Assembly: GCA_022747635.1 (NCBI GenBank)
Contig: JAKTNV010000009.1
Span: 30,631,622-30,695,621 of the forward strand
Reading direction: 5' to 3'
DNA length: 64,000 nucleotides
DNA from: Hetaerina americana
Taxonomy: Eukaryota > Arthropoda > Insecta > Odonata > Calopterygidae
The translations under genes were made by a program, and so were the position numbers. The notes under the pieces were generated by a model. That model was not told the DNA's origin. It saw only the letters and a program-made list of their open reading frames with translations, and ran no database searches. Shown here piece by piece: positions 45,693-57,935 of this stretch; the stretch's first letter is position 1; each line of letters starts with the position of its first letter.

Positions 45693-45753
45693 TCACTGAA
45701 TAAATAAAATTTGGCATTTATTTAAGAATTACCAAGTTCTATTTATTCAGTGA
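45693..45753. repeat. Short hairpin, 22-bp arms
   Basis: TCACTGAATAAATAAAATTTGG (arm 45693-45714, 22 nt) is complementary to 45732-45753 with two mismatches; the loop is 17 nt. It may be a MITE relic or a structure in a 3' region. Confidence 0.6.
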
Positions 45754-48239
45754 CTATTTAGTCTCTTTATCTGTCTTATTCCATAGTTAATTCCACGGAG
45801 AAAAGTATCGATTTCATACCTAGTGTCGTTAAACCTTCCGATTCGTTTTTCTTTTCGCGTTTCTATCATTGACATTCATTACCGGTCTTTTTTGATTGGG
45901 ATTGATAGGTAGGGGTATTTTTAGATGCACTTGTCATTACATAACTTACAAGGTGTGGGTTGAAAAAGCTGTATCCAATATTGTCAATGGTCATGTAAAC
46001 ATTTTCATGGACTTCAGTTGAGCGTATAGCAGTAATTGGCCGGATCCTGAATTTTGGTATATGGTTTTCTGAGTAGTGTTAGACTGTGCAAACTCCTTGA
46101 TTTATTTAATAAGAGCATACTGATACCAGCGCTGATGTAATTTTCATCCACGCATTGAAATGGAAAACTGACAATTTTGAAGACACGTATCAACAGTTGA
46201 GAACCAGATTAGTAGGTGATGTATTCGGCTAAAATATGGCAATCCGGTGTGTTCTATCTAACTCCCAACTCACAGAGATGTCCTTGCTTTATCAGAGATG
46301 ATTTATATTTTATTAAAGAAACGCGTGTAACTTTTGTCAAAAACTAATAGTTCATTTTTTCAATTGATCCCAGACTCACAAAATCAAATGAATTTGGTAA
46401 CCAAAGGGGTTAGAACAAGGAAGAACTTATAAAACGAAGAATATTTGTAAACTGGGACAATTCAATAAAATATGATCGTTTTCCACAATTTGTTGAATGA
46501 TAAATGAACTAATGGTTAATTAAAAGATGAGACTATGTTAATACTAAACTTACCCATTGCTGATTCCATAGTTTGCCTTCATTTTGAAGGCAAGGAAATA
46601 GTAAATTATTCCTTGAGGTTCACGAAACCCGGTACATTTTAGTTGCTGACGGAGATCTCGTTATTCTGGAATAAAAAATAGCTGAACGCATAATGAATAA
46701 CTGATAGTAGCACTTTTCCACTTGATAAAAATATTTTTATTTACGACCGGGTTTCGATGTATTACATCATCATCAGGTCACCTCAGTTACATCATCATCA
46801 GGTTACGATCAGTTATTCATTATGTTCGACTTCCACCACATCACGCCTGAAGCTACTCAATTTAAGCTGAACGCATATCTGTGTACGTGCGTATTAGAGT
46901 TTGTATGTCCACATCAGAATGATTTGAGATTTAAGAGACACTTCTATTACGGTTGCATGCATATAGTCCGGTTTATTATTAGCAGACATGTTCTCTGGAT
47001 AAAGCCCAGACGATCGGGAATGAGACTCTTCAGCAGGACGGTCATCAGAGGCCGGATTAGCCTAGCGATAGAGAACTTGCCAGAGAATATATACGATTGA
47101 AGTTTGAAAGTTATGTCGCATAGACGTTTCATTGCGGCATAAGTCCTAAAGATGATTGGATTGCCATTTGCCTGATCAATTCGTCTCGAACACAACTGTT
47201 ATCACTCAGCATTAAGGAAAATGTGGAAAATTCGGGGATTTTTCAAGGATTTAGCAAAAGAATGAGAGAAGAGTTGAACAAATGGGCTGTTGGGCATTAC
47301 TCTGGAATTTTCCGAGAGTAAAAAATAATTTGAAAGGCACGTGATATCGCTGGAGTAATTACTTCATTAATCATTCTCCCTTAAAACGCAGTGTGTATTG
47401 TGTTAGAAGATTGTTAAGAAGAAAGTATTAAATGGTGTGGGAATCCAGTAAATGAAGTTGAAAATAACATTTATTTGCTAAATTACCCGAAAGTCATACT
47501 TTGTTCTCCTGTTCGAAATATTAGTTATAGCCTTTAAAAATTTCGTGGTAATAAGGCAAAGTAGAAAATCGCAGTCTCTGCTAATGCACGAAGTGGAGTA
47601 GTTTGCTTTGTGTCCCAAGTATCTATGTATGCATGAGATTATCTGGGAAATATTTTCACCAGCATGATTTACCAATGTGCTTACAAAAAAAGATAAAAAT
47701 AAAATATTTTCATGGCTCTAGTAATCATTTAGATGACCCGTGTACCCAAATTTTCGAGAATAAAATTCATTTCAGCTATTAAAGTTATCCCATCAGATTA
47801 GGAAATTTCAACCCCACATGAGGAAGGCGTCGTAAATTTCTATGTGGACTCATCTACGCTAGAAGCTTCCAGCACTTGAATACGCAGCGTAAATTTATCG
47901 CGCCTTTTCATCAGAGACTCGATTGTTCTGATGCTGACTTATCTACGCGAAAATTTCACTCCACTCTGTGAATGTTATGCAAACGTGTAGCAGCTGACGC
48001 TCAGCGGAATGTTTGGAATTTGGACCAATTGTATCATAATTCCCAAGAATGTGGTGGACGTTTTGTTTCCCTCGAGGGAATATCTTATTCTGAGTTATCT
48101 CCTAAATCCTAGGTTTCCTGCATCGCTCGCAAAATATAGTAGAGTGAGCGAATTTGTTGCTGCATTTTGACAGTTAATTTGGTCGCAGGGTGAAATAAGA
48201 ATGAAATCCACTTGAGGGCGAACACAGAATTCGGTAACC
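45754..48239. other. AT-rich DNA with one motif duplication
   Basis: At 46742-46803, ACGACCGGGTTTCGATGTA is followed by TTACATCATCATCAGGT repeated at 46762-46778 and 46787-46803. This is related to the ACGACCCAGGTTTCGA core of the palindromic MITEs. The 92-codon plus frame at 46822-47100 is unrecognised. Confidence 0.45.
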
Positions 48240-48880
48240 GATTTTCCAAAAATCGATTCCATTCGCGATTTGCCTGAGCGCACATATTTTCCTCTCGACG
48301 ATCGGGAAGGTGGCAACTCTCATGCTCCAGGGCCAGCAACACCCACGTTCTTTTGTCCGAAAAGTGTTTCGCGCGTCAGTGAATACGTGGCAAAATTTCA
48401 ATGTACATATTTTTTTGCTCCAAAGGGAGACAATTCAATTCCGGATAGAATTTCACGTAGCACGTCGTCGAATGCCTTTCTTTCATTCGACGGGAAATGG
48501 TTTCCCGAGGGGGAGAGGGCTCTTCACGCTGAGGAGGAGTGATGGAAGTTAGGTGGAGTGGGGTCTCCTGGCGGAGACTTGCGTGTTTATTCATTTTTAA
48601 GCTCCCACTAGCCCTTCCCCACTCCCCTGTTATTTCTCTTCCTCCTGTTGTCTCGCAACTCCATTTTACGTCTCTTGAAACGGTGCTCGAGGCTGCCAAC
48701 AGATGGCTCTGGCCCCATTCAGGGGGTTCTCAAAAAAAAGGAGGGCGTACGGAGAACCGGGACCAAGATTTGTGCTCTTTTGCATCGCTTTCAGCTGCCC
48801 TGGGACAACACTTTTACCCGGAGCTTGAAGTGGCATAGAGTGTACGAAGTGCATGGAAAAGCTTTCCCATGATGCTGAGG
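48240..48880. other. GC-richer region, many overlapping open frames
   Basis: About 640 bp are clearly less AT-rich and contain CpG-rich words (CCTCTCGACGATCGGG, CACGTAGCACGTCGTCGAAT). Six frames of 75-107 codons overlap on both strands, which is the signature of composition rather than of a gene. Possible promoter or CpG-rich unique element; no motif proves it. Confidence 0.32.
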
Positions 48881-49311
48881 TTATCGCCGTTTATCCAGTT
48901 TCAGCGTTGACCGCTTCGCTTGATGAATCAGCCTCTAATTCTGGTGTACTTCTTTCAACCATTATAGCTAAAATGTATGAAAGAATTTTGTTGTATTCAT
49001 GTTCCCACTGTTGGTTTTCCTTACGGTTGATGGGCGCATCAGATATCATCTTCTTGTTGTTGGCAATACCCGCTTTGAATGTTCGGGGATTGGGAACTGT
49101 GTCACTTTTTGGTGCAAGGTTACTTCAACCTTTCTTACGATTTGCGTGTGCGAGTATGTGCGTGTTATTTTCCGCACCTTCCTTCGGTCTTCTCCAGGGC
49201 ATTTGCCATAAACGCATAAATATGGATGTTGACATACACGCTTTATTTTCGATAGAAATGATATCCAATGTTTGTCGGAGGCTGGAAATGTTGTATAATA
49301 TCAGATGTTAG
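48853..49311 (+). CDS. 152-codon frame, hydrophobic, unknown
   Basis: ATG-started frame MEKLSHDAEVIAVYPVSALT... with hydrophobic stretches around residues 60-78 (ASDIIFLLLAIPALNV) and 85-113 (LFGARLLQPFLRFACASMCV), ending RRLEMLYNIRC. It is the longest plus-strand frame outside repeats apart from one overlapping a SINE. It matches no family I know. Given the lower stop frequency here, one frame of this size is expected by chance in a window this large. No splice sites or promoter support it. Confidence 0.15.
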   Translation: MEKLSHDAEVIAVYPVSALTASLDESASNSGVLLSTIIAKMYERILLYSCSHCWFSLRLMGASDIIFLLLAIPALNVRGLGTVSLFGARLLQPFLRFACASMCVLFSAPSFGLLQGICHKRINMDVDIHALFSIEMISNVCRRLEMLYNIRC

Positions 49312-49444
49312 CAGTAAAAATTAATTTTTCCATTGCCTCCTCAAAATTGTACCGTATATCGTGATGTATTAGTGTAGAGTTATATTTATTTGAGTGCGTT
49401 GATATGGTGGAGGTCACTTTGTGCAGAATGAATCATTGATCGTT

Positions 49445-50510
49445 CAATCCTAAGATTGGTTGATTGCATCCCTCCATCCTACCCTATTTGATGCTAATTT
49501 GCTTACTCCCTGGTATTTTTTGCAATGTACTTTCTTCTTTATTTTTCCAATGTATTTATCCCTTGGCCTTCCTCTTGGGACTTTTCCCTCTATTATATTC
49601 TTCACGAATCCATTGTGCCTAAGGGTGTGGCCAATCCATCTGGTTCTTCTTTTCTCTATTGTGTTCTATAAGGTCCATTCTTCGTCTCTTCGTCTGTATA
49701 CTTCCTCATGTCTTACTTTATCCGTCTATTTGATCTTAGGCATCCTCCTTTAGCACCAGGTTTCGAAGGCTTCTGGTCTTCTCTGGTTTACTTTTCCCGT
49801 GGTCCATGCTTCTGATCCATAGACTGCCACGCCACGCTCCTTACAAATGTTTTCACGTACGAGTATTGTTTCCTCGTCTGTAGTTCTATCTTCTTTGAAC
49901 ACAGCAGTTGTCTTTACATCGTGAATTCCCACTTAGCTTGAGCTATTCTTTGCTCGATGTCTGTATTAATTCTTCCGTTCCATGTGATGATACTTACGAG
50001 ATAGGAAGGAATCCAATTGCTCTTATTTTGATCCTTTCAGTGTGACTACTGTATTCCGCTTCTCTCTTCCACATACAAGGATTTTAGTCTTCGTCTTGTT
50101 TATGTTCATGTGGTATCTTTGTAGAACTTGATCCAATACATTTAGTGACCTTTGAAGACCCTCCTGGTTTTCTGCTATCATTGAAAATATCGTCGGCGAA
50201 GTGGAGTATGTTTATCTCTTCTCCATCGATCCTAATATCGTTTAATCAAGAGCCTTGTGCTGCTCTTATCGCCTCCTCCAGTTACATGTTGAACAATGCA
50301 GGTGAAAGATTGCATCTTTGTCTAACTCCTTTGTTAATTTCAGCCTCTACATGGCTCCTTGGCTTCTATCTCTCCTTCACATTGTGGCTACTTGCTTCTT
50401 GTGTAGCTGATAGGTTATTATTCTGTCGTTGTAATCCATTCTGAGTTTTTCCAGCAGTTCAAACATCTTGTTCCATTTCACATTCTGTATAGCATGCAAC
50501 CCATCTATTT
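49445..50510 (-). pseudogene. LINE family B: RT core to C-terminus
   Basis: On the minus strand from about 50340: EINKGVRQRCNLSPALFNM (RT motif B), LEEAIRAAQ, then RIDGEEINILHFADDIF (motif C, catalytic FADD, about 50190-50200), further on INTDIEQRIAQAKWEFHDVK (about 49950), TTDEETILVRENICKERGVA, VYGSEAWTTGKVNQRRPEAF and ETWC (about 49760). The C-terminal GH..RH, IIEGK.P.GRPR block lies near 49600-49450. The order is that of a complete RT-to-tail region, but stops and frameshifts are present. It is 5'-truncated upstream of motif B and is the best-preserved family B copy here. Confidence 0.85.
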
Positions 50511-50566
50511 TTTCAAGTGATAATTTCTTTTATATACTACCCCAATAATCAACTACCCCGAAAGCT

Positions 50567-50800
50567 GGTTTGATATGTGAGGAAAGAGATGAACTAGGAA
50601 TACGCCCGAAGACGGGGGTAATTCACAAAGCAGGTAAAAGGGGGCAGTTCTTATCCCTGTGTCGCATTTGGTATCCCTAGGAGACATGGTACTAGAATAA
50701 TCACACATTTTTAGTGAAGCTGAGGGTACCCAAAGGTGTTATCTGGAATTGAAATCCGGATCAGTGGCTAAGCCCCTACCCCCCTGGGCTATCTTTTCCC
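50567..50800 (-). repeat. tRNA-derived SINE-2, copy A of a tandem pair
   Basis: Minus orientation. The tRNA-like head is at the right end (GATAGCCCAGGGGGGTAGGG reading minus, with a degenerate box B ATTTCAATTCCAG). The body follows with GGGTACCCTCAGCTTCAC and TAGTACCATGTCTCC, and the tail ends at 50567. Its start point (GGTTTGATATGTGA) is repeated at 50851, giving a 284-bp tandem period. Confidence 0.82.
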
Positions 50801-50850
50801 CATTTAAAATAAAAACCTCAAACATTAAAATCAACCACAACCCAAAGGTC

Positions 50851-51082
50851 GGTTTGGTAGATGATGGTAGAGTTCACTCAGTCCTAAGCCCAGCGGCGGG
50901 TGAAATTTATAAATTAGGGTAGGGGGTCATTGCAATTCCTTGTGCCGATTATGGTTTCCCAGGAAGATCTGGTACCCGAAAAATCACACAGCTTGGGTGG
51001 AGCTGAGGGTGCCCAAAGAGGCTTTCCCAGGAATCGAACACGGGCCCTCCAGTAGTCAAACGCTCTATCCCTGGGCTACATT
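50851..51082 (-). repeat. tRNA-derived SINE-2, copy B of a tandem pair
   Basis: Minus orientation. The head reads TGTAGCCCAGGGATAGAGCG (box A) then CCCGTGTTCGATTCCTGGGA (box B), which is typical of tRNA-derived Pol III promoters. The body GGGCACCCTCAGCTCCACCC follows. This is the best-preserved copy in the window. Confidence 0.88.
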
Positions 51083-53952
51083 ATTTTTCGGCGACCCATC
51101 TATTCAAAAGAAATGGTGATTAAAGTTAAACTTTAAAATATATCGGTACTATGAAAATCACAACAGGCCAGTTAAAGTTATACATTTTTGAACTCGATTT
51201 TGTCGTTTCCTAAATGAGGGTAGAAGTTCCCGTCAATATCGTCTCCTACTGGCGGCCAGATTTCCCTCACACTCAATTGATAGAATCATAAACGCAATGG
51301 CTGAGTTACAGTCATCGAAATAGGGAGGGATTGTTTCTTCTGTGAAAAGAACGAGTGCGGCAGAGAAGTGTCCTATTATGAAAAGAGTAATTATTCTTCC
51401 ACTGATATTGTCTTACCGTTCCTGTTAAGGGAAGGTCACACGAATGCAATGGTTTTATTTAACGAATTTCATTGCTCTTCACCGCTACCCATGTTTTCTG
51501 CTATTGATTGAAAGCCGCTTGCCTAAAACTTAGTCTTTAAACCAGTCAAAAGAACCAGCGTTTGTCGTATCAGCATGAATGTATTGCTCCTGCATCAAAA
51601 CCGTTAAGGTTATTGTGCTAAATGATGCTTCCTCTAAGAGCTGACAATGTTTTTCTATACTTAAAATATTTAGTATGCGTAAATTAGTAATATGTAGTTG
51701 CCAGGACGATAAACATTATTCGAAAAAAAACTGCAAAATACACATTCTGGTTTGTGCGTCGCAGGTCCTGTCCTTAAGTCACACTTCATCGGCGTTCTCT
51801 CTTGCATAAACTCAAGGCCGGATGGAAATGGAAAGAGTACTATTGAACTCCCCTAACTCCCATTGACTGTTTCATGCACTGAAACTCTTGAATTATTTTT
51901 TTGAATCCACTGAAGCGGGTAATTGGGTGGAGACTAGAATCTGATTCAAAAGAGGTCTGCACGCCAATGTATCACCGTGCTATATTTCCCTCCTATTGTT
52001 TGCCAATATAATTCTATTTGACGAGCTTCCAAGGTTGGAATATTTTTTTGCAAATCAGACGACAAGTTGAGTAGAATGGTGGATGTGATTCGATAAATTT
52101 CATTCCATACTCCATGCGTCACGTACGTTTTTGCTCATTGTTCATATTGAGCGTCGATTTTGAAAATGGATTACACCACTCGCTTCAGTCATTTGTAACA
52201 TGCCTGTCCCCTGTGACTGTTTGAGTTTGAGACCCATGATTTACACCATACTTCAGCATTAAGTCATGGTCCAATTGAAGGCACTCGGCAACCCTAATAG
52301 CTAGAGCTCGGTTGAATGGATGGAATAATGTTTGTAGAGCACACTAAATCAAATTGGCTTGAAGAACGGGAAATACATAAAAAAATGGCGAATCCCAGTT
52401 GGTCTCAAATGTTTATTTCATAACATAACACAGGTCTGGATTAGTCCACAGATCTCTCCAGTGAAGATTGTAAAGATTCAAACAATTCAACACAGAATAA
52501 AAATCATGTAAGTTTTTAAATCCTTCTTCACACAGCGTGCGTGTCTCATACCTGCCGTTGAAGAGTTATATTTTCTACTGTATGGTGAATTTTTAAGCTT
52601 TATATGTTAAGAGTTTTAAAAATGCTTATGTTACCTTCCACTGAAAATTTTTCGAATTGGGTGCTCCCTTAGATATTTTTGGTTACTCTGATCGAGATTA
52701 GTATACTATCTTCATTTAAACTGGGTAACTCAATCAAATATGAGTTAATCATAAAATTAATTAATAATTTTAAATGAAACTTTTATTGAATACCTGAGAC
52801 ACTGGCTGATATATCTCGTTTTCCCTATTCTTTAGATATGCTATTCGGCAAAGGTGTTGACTGGCTTTTTAAGAAAAATATGTATTTCATCAATCTTTTC
52901 AGTGTCGTCAATTTCGTATTCATCAAAAATATTAACAATATGACAAATTGAAAAAGTTCATCGTTGCTATTTGATGCTCTTATCTTCCCTGTTACCTTGA
53001 CGAAGGCGAAAGCAATTTTCACCTTTTTTGAGCTTCCCACCTACTAGTAATTAGACCTAAGGCTCTGTTAGCCATTACTTTACTTTTTGTTTTTCGGTAC
53101 CTTTCTAAATTATATTTTTCCTCTGCTGCCCGTATGATTAGGATGTTATCAGATGACTGAAAAATGTATGTGATATTTTGTTTAGGGTTCAATCAATATT
53201 TTGCAAAAAACTGAGTGTCACGCTACGAATCAATGGCATTTCGTCTGCTAAGAAATTTCCAGAATTATGGAAATGGTGATTGTTTTTTGGTTATGGCAAT
53301 GAATCGTTGATGTATTCATATATATCGTGTATGTATTTGTTCGAATTTGAGATTTACTCTGCGTGAAGGATATAGTGGTTTAACGTTTCTCTCGCCATTG
53401 AGTCTCTAACAAAGGAAGAAACTGGTACCACTTTTTACTCTCTTAAAGACCGTTGCGGTAAACGTGAGCGGAGCGATAAACAAAAAATACTCTTTACACT
53501 AGTCTAGGGAATTTGAATTCTCATCCATAATGTAGTAATATAAAGTATTGCTGCATGATTCATTGGTATTAAGTAAAAATAGGTGTAGAATTATATAGAT
53601 AATAAAGTGTGTGAAAAAGTAAGCAATCGAATATCTATATTTTTTTCTGCAGGTTGTAATTCGCGGGCGGTGAAATGTACATGCATAAGTGGCGGGCGTG
53701 GACCTACCGTAGCCTCTGAACAAGTAGAATCATCTTAACAACGGGTGAAAGTGACCTCTTTCCTAAGCAGTTTGACGATAAACTTTACTCCCCAATAATA
53801 GATCATTCGTTGACTGAGCTGGTTAGTGTTAATTGCCTATTTACATTTCAAGTTCTCAGATCAAACTGAATACCAGCTATATAGGTGTAGTGGCTGGATT
53901 ATTTGCCTTAAGAGATATTGAATAATAATAAATGTTGAAGACATTATAGTTA
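51083..53952. other. Long AT-rich stretch, no recognised gene
   Basis: No domain or repeat family identified on either strand; the longest frames are under 75 codons. Confidence 0.45.
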
Positions 53953-54050
53953 GCTGCGATCCGGTATTTGATGGAGAGTCTTCTGTAGAGGCTGGCCTTA
54001 ACTACGTTCAGCCTCTACATAAGACTCTCCATTAAATACTGGATTGCAGC
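53953..54050 (+). repeat. 98-nt near-perfect hairpin
   Basis: Arms of 42 nt (53953-53994, starting GCTGCGATCCGGTATTTG; 54009-54050, ending ACTGGATTGCAGC) enclose a 14-nt loop. Only four positions are not Watson-Crick. In a plus-strand RNA three of these become G-U pairs and one a C-U mismatch, so the plus transcript folds almost completely. No repeat copy elsewhere in the window and no target duplication seen. Could be a small MITE, a hairpin small-RNA precursor or an inverted-repeat relic. Confidence 0.85.
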
Positions 54051-56827
54051 ATTGAACATTTTCTTTATCAGCTAGTGCATAGCATCATTCCGAATTATAG
54101 TGGGCAATTTATTTTACATTTTCACAGTTTAATGACTATTCATAACGAAATTCAAGTCATTAATTACAACTCTGATAAAGGTTCAACATGTAGGCATTCT
54201 TAATTTGGCCTAGAGATTTTATTTCATTCCCGACGTATTTGAAATTCCATCCTTTCTATTCCCTGAATGCATAGTATTTGAACTCGTGAATAGCATACGC
54301 GCGGAATGATTTAATGAGAGGGTAGATTACAGGTGGGAGTAAAGGAGGTTAATAAACCGTCGAATCCCGGATTAGAGGTGGTTGACAGTTTTTGGTGTAT
54401 ATGTATAAGAAATGAAATTTTTTCTAAGGAAGAAAAGTGACTACATATAATAAGAAGCGTACTCCTTCTCACGATATTTCTCAGAATTAAAGTTTAAGTT
54501 TCTAGGGATAATCATAAATGCTGATTAATAAACATAAGAATGAGTTACTGAAGGAGTGATCGTGTACAATTAGCAAATTGATAATGCGTCAATAATTGCT
54601 CGAGAATTGCACTAAAGTCCTTTTTTCCGCCCCATCCCTTACTAATGTTTCATACATTAGATAATATCTTTTAATCATTGATGTCATGTAAAAACTAATA
54701 TATCTAATACATTAAAATACTACGATATATGACTTTAATAATTCCAAGAAGCTGCGGGAGGTATAAAAAATAATAGAATGTAGTGCAAATTAGAGAAACA
54801 TACTCTTGTATTGTGTATCACTGGGACTGTTGTACTGTCAGCAATATCTTACGAGTGTTTAAAACAACTTTATTGATGTCGCGTTTTTTACAGTTTACCT
54901 GAGATTAATTTTCTCCTAGCAAGAAGTGGTAGTGTACTCGTGTAGTCCGAAGAATGATGCTGAAGGAGGAAAAGGGGTCATGATTATGGGGCTATGCAAG
55001 AATATGGAATGGATTCCCTGGAAGGTGGTGTGAAATGGTTTCCGTTTAAAATTACGATGGGATAATGGAGTAGTAGTGTTACCATCTCGTTATCTGAGAG
55101 AAAATAAAATGGTTTGAGAGGAATGGGTAAACTGAGAAAGTCATGGGTGAATGGCTCTCTCGGAATGTTTGAAGTCTCAGGAGCAGACATATAACGTATT
55201 ATATCATGTACCACATCTTGTTTATGTTAAAAAAGTAAAATATTGTGCATAGAGATATGACAATATAACATAAATTAATGAAAGAGTTTCCAGAAATCTT
55301 ATACATACATTATTGTATACCCTGCTCTAATCATAAAATGAGGTTTTTATGATTTTTCCTACCTGTTAAGGGAACGGCAGAAAGGGATATTATGTATTCA
55401 ATAGAGGAACATTTTATCGGCATATCTTATGTACTTATTTTTTGCAAAGTTTTTATGACATTATTACGAATGCACACTGGGAAATACTTGGTCACTTTTT
55501 AAATCGTCCTCAGAAGGAAATGAGAACCAGATAATCTAATTAAAGTAGCGCGAATGAATTCTCCTAAAGAAATGGAGTGAGATGAATGTCAATTCGAAAT
55601 GGAATGAAATTCCGAATGCGGGTCGTAATCTATCCGAAAACATCAGCACAAGTGGCTTCCAAATCGTTGTTTGTTTGACGGTAGCCAGGCACCGTTCAAT
55701 TCCGTAAGTATTGATTCGACAGATAGTGGAATGGTTGAAAATGGATGAATATAGAGGGTCAAATGGTAATGGCGACGTTAGGTAACAAGAATTGAAATGA
55801 GTTCGTCGGAAACCCCATGAAATGGTAAAGGCAACAGGTTCATCGCATTAAAAACATTAGCGTCTCATTTGAAGGACGGAATTGCAACAGGGAAGGTAAA
55901 TGATGTCATAGTTGGTAGAACCGGTAGGTTTGAAGATATTGATATGCTAAAAGATATGAGTTTGTTGATTGTTCCTGTTCCATAGTGAAAAACAAAAGGA
56001 AACTTGGCATATATTTATACGTGTATAACATTTGTTGTATTTGTAGTACGTATACGTATAGTATAGCATTTGTTGCGGCAGTAGTCAGAATATGAATTAC
56101 ATGATGCAGTTCTTAAATTACAAAAGATCATTGTAGATTTTTGTAACATCTTCTCTACTCCCGCTTTAAGGATACATTAGAAAAGAGCCCCTCCCTTATC
56201 CTATCTAATTATCTGTGCCGTCATTAATAGATCAAACAGGCTCCTTTTCCTAAAAAATCCCATTTACTATTGGCACATCAGCCACAAGAATAAAACATTT
56301 TTCTTTTGGAGAAAATTCCTATGATTTAGGAATTAATTACATGTTTATAATCATTTTACATTATTTATCCGTTTCTCCGTCATAATTCATAGGAGAATTC
56401 GTAAATAGAATATTTTCTTCAAATAAATAATTTTTTCAACCTGATTATTTCTCACGCTAATAGAAATGGATGCTTTAGTCACTGTTCTCAACTGACCAAA
56501 CTTCATTTGAACAAGTATGACTTATAACTTTCAGACCTCAGAGGTATGGCCAGCAAGTTTTTATACCAAATATCAAAAAATATAAATATTCAAATATATA
56601 AATACCAAGCCATCAACAGACAAATTAAAAATGAAAGAGAGCATATTAAAATTACACTTAAGATTAAAATGCCAGTGAATTAATACAATACACACAATTA
56701 ATGGTGACTAATTATTTTGACTTTTTTCCTGCTGCTCCCATTTATCTCCACCAAAGCTATTAACTGGGAGGTTGATTTTGATAGGTGAGGATATTCGGCT
56801 CAGTGCAAACTAGGCTCTTCGGCGTGT
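54051..56827. other. Long AT-rich stretch, no recognised gene
   Basis: No readable domain or repeat. A 76-codon minus frame at 54984-55214 shows no motif. Confidence 0.45.
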
Positions 56828-57020
56828 GAAATGTACACATTCAGGGCAGGGGGATCAGTTCCTTTCCCTCTACCACCTGCGGTTTCCCACGAAGTTCTGC
56901 TCTCCAGAAAATCGCACCACTTGGATTTTAAAGGGGGTCGTCGAAAGGTATTATCGGGGATTTGAATCTGGTACCCTTCGGTCATTTGCCACGCTCTCTT
57001 CCCCACTAGGCTGTAACCTC
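56828..57020 (-). repeat. tRNA-derived SINE-2, copy C
   Basis: Same order as the 50.6-51.1-kb copies: tail with GGTTTCCCACGAAGTTCTGC, body CCAGAAAATCGCACCACTTG, then the box B-like GGATTTGAATCTGGTACCC and the head ending CCACTAGGCTGTAACC (plus-strand reading). Diverged, but full length. Confidence 0.8.
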
Positions 57021-57660
57021 TAATTTGCCTTTATTATGATTACCATATTGAATCTATTCATATGTCATTCAACCATTAAATTTTAAAATACATTAATTTT
57101 ACTGGTAAATAGCACGCATCATGTAATAGACACATTTGACCTCGTGAAAATTATGTATTTATTGCGTTGATTAAGAAATAAAAATCACGACTTGGTAATG
57201 TCAGCTGTCGTCCCTTCTCTCTTTATCTGTCTGCGATAGTTACATTCGCGCAAAACCCCGAACAACTGAAATTTATATTGGACATATTCTGAACACTAGA
57301 ACAAAAAGCTTTAGCTGATGCATTGACGGTTAGCGTTCAAATTTGATAAATTTCATTACTTATTTTCCGTTCAAAATATTTTTCACCTACGTGGCTAAAA
57401 TTTTAAACCAATTTTCTCTTGTGTAACCATTTCGACATTTCCATGAATTGAATCAGGTGGTGGTGGCTTACGTCTCAATCTCTCATAGACGTTACAACTG
57501 TGTGTATCAAATGGTTCATGTTTGTACTTATTGACTCAACCTTATTCGTTACTATTATAGTTATGCTTATAACTTTAATAAGTTTTCGAATTGTAGTCGT
57601 ATGTATTCGGGGAAAATATGAGTTTCACTTATTAATTTATTTCTCAATAAACTTTCGGCG
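57021..57660. other. Unassigned AT-rich DNA
   Basis: Nothing recognised. Confidence 0.42.
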
Positions 57661-57725
57661 GGACTTATTCGGGAGATAATGCGCTCATAGACTAACCGAA
57701 GGTCGCTGGTTTAAATTCCACCATC
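57661..57725 (+). repeat. tRNA-like SINE head fragment
   Basis: GATAATGCGCTCATAGACTA then ACCGAAGGTCGCTGGTTTAA ATTCC has the D-arm and box B (GGTTTAAATTCC) of a tRNA, with a decayed acceptor. No full fold, so a SINE relic rather than a tRNA gene. Confidence 0.5.
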
Positions 57726-57739
57726 AACATTTATTTAAT

Positions 57740-57935
57740 TAATTAATTCACTTCATTGGAGCGAAATTGAGACTCGATAGTCCCTTCGTCCACCTAACCG
57801 CTACATATTACATCAAAGGCAATTTCAAACATCCTAGACCTAGGTGGAGGAAAACCCACGTAGATGGGAATCGAACCCTGCGACCTCTTGAGTTGGTAGG
57901 GGAGGAAATTACCCCGCCACCGGCAATTGGCATGT
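57740..57935 (-). repeat. tRNA-derived SINE, minus orientation
   Basis: On minus, GCCGGTGGCGGGGTAATTTC (box A) is followed by GAGGTCGCAGGGTTCGATTCC (box B, only the core cited) and CCATCTACGTGGGTTTTCC with a TTTGATGTAATATGTAGCG body. It differs from SINE-2 in its body. Confidence 0.6.

Noticed and set aside
48095..48872. Cluster of overlapping frames on both strands as a gene
   Set aside because: Many frames open simultaneously reflects high G+C; none has a domain.
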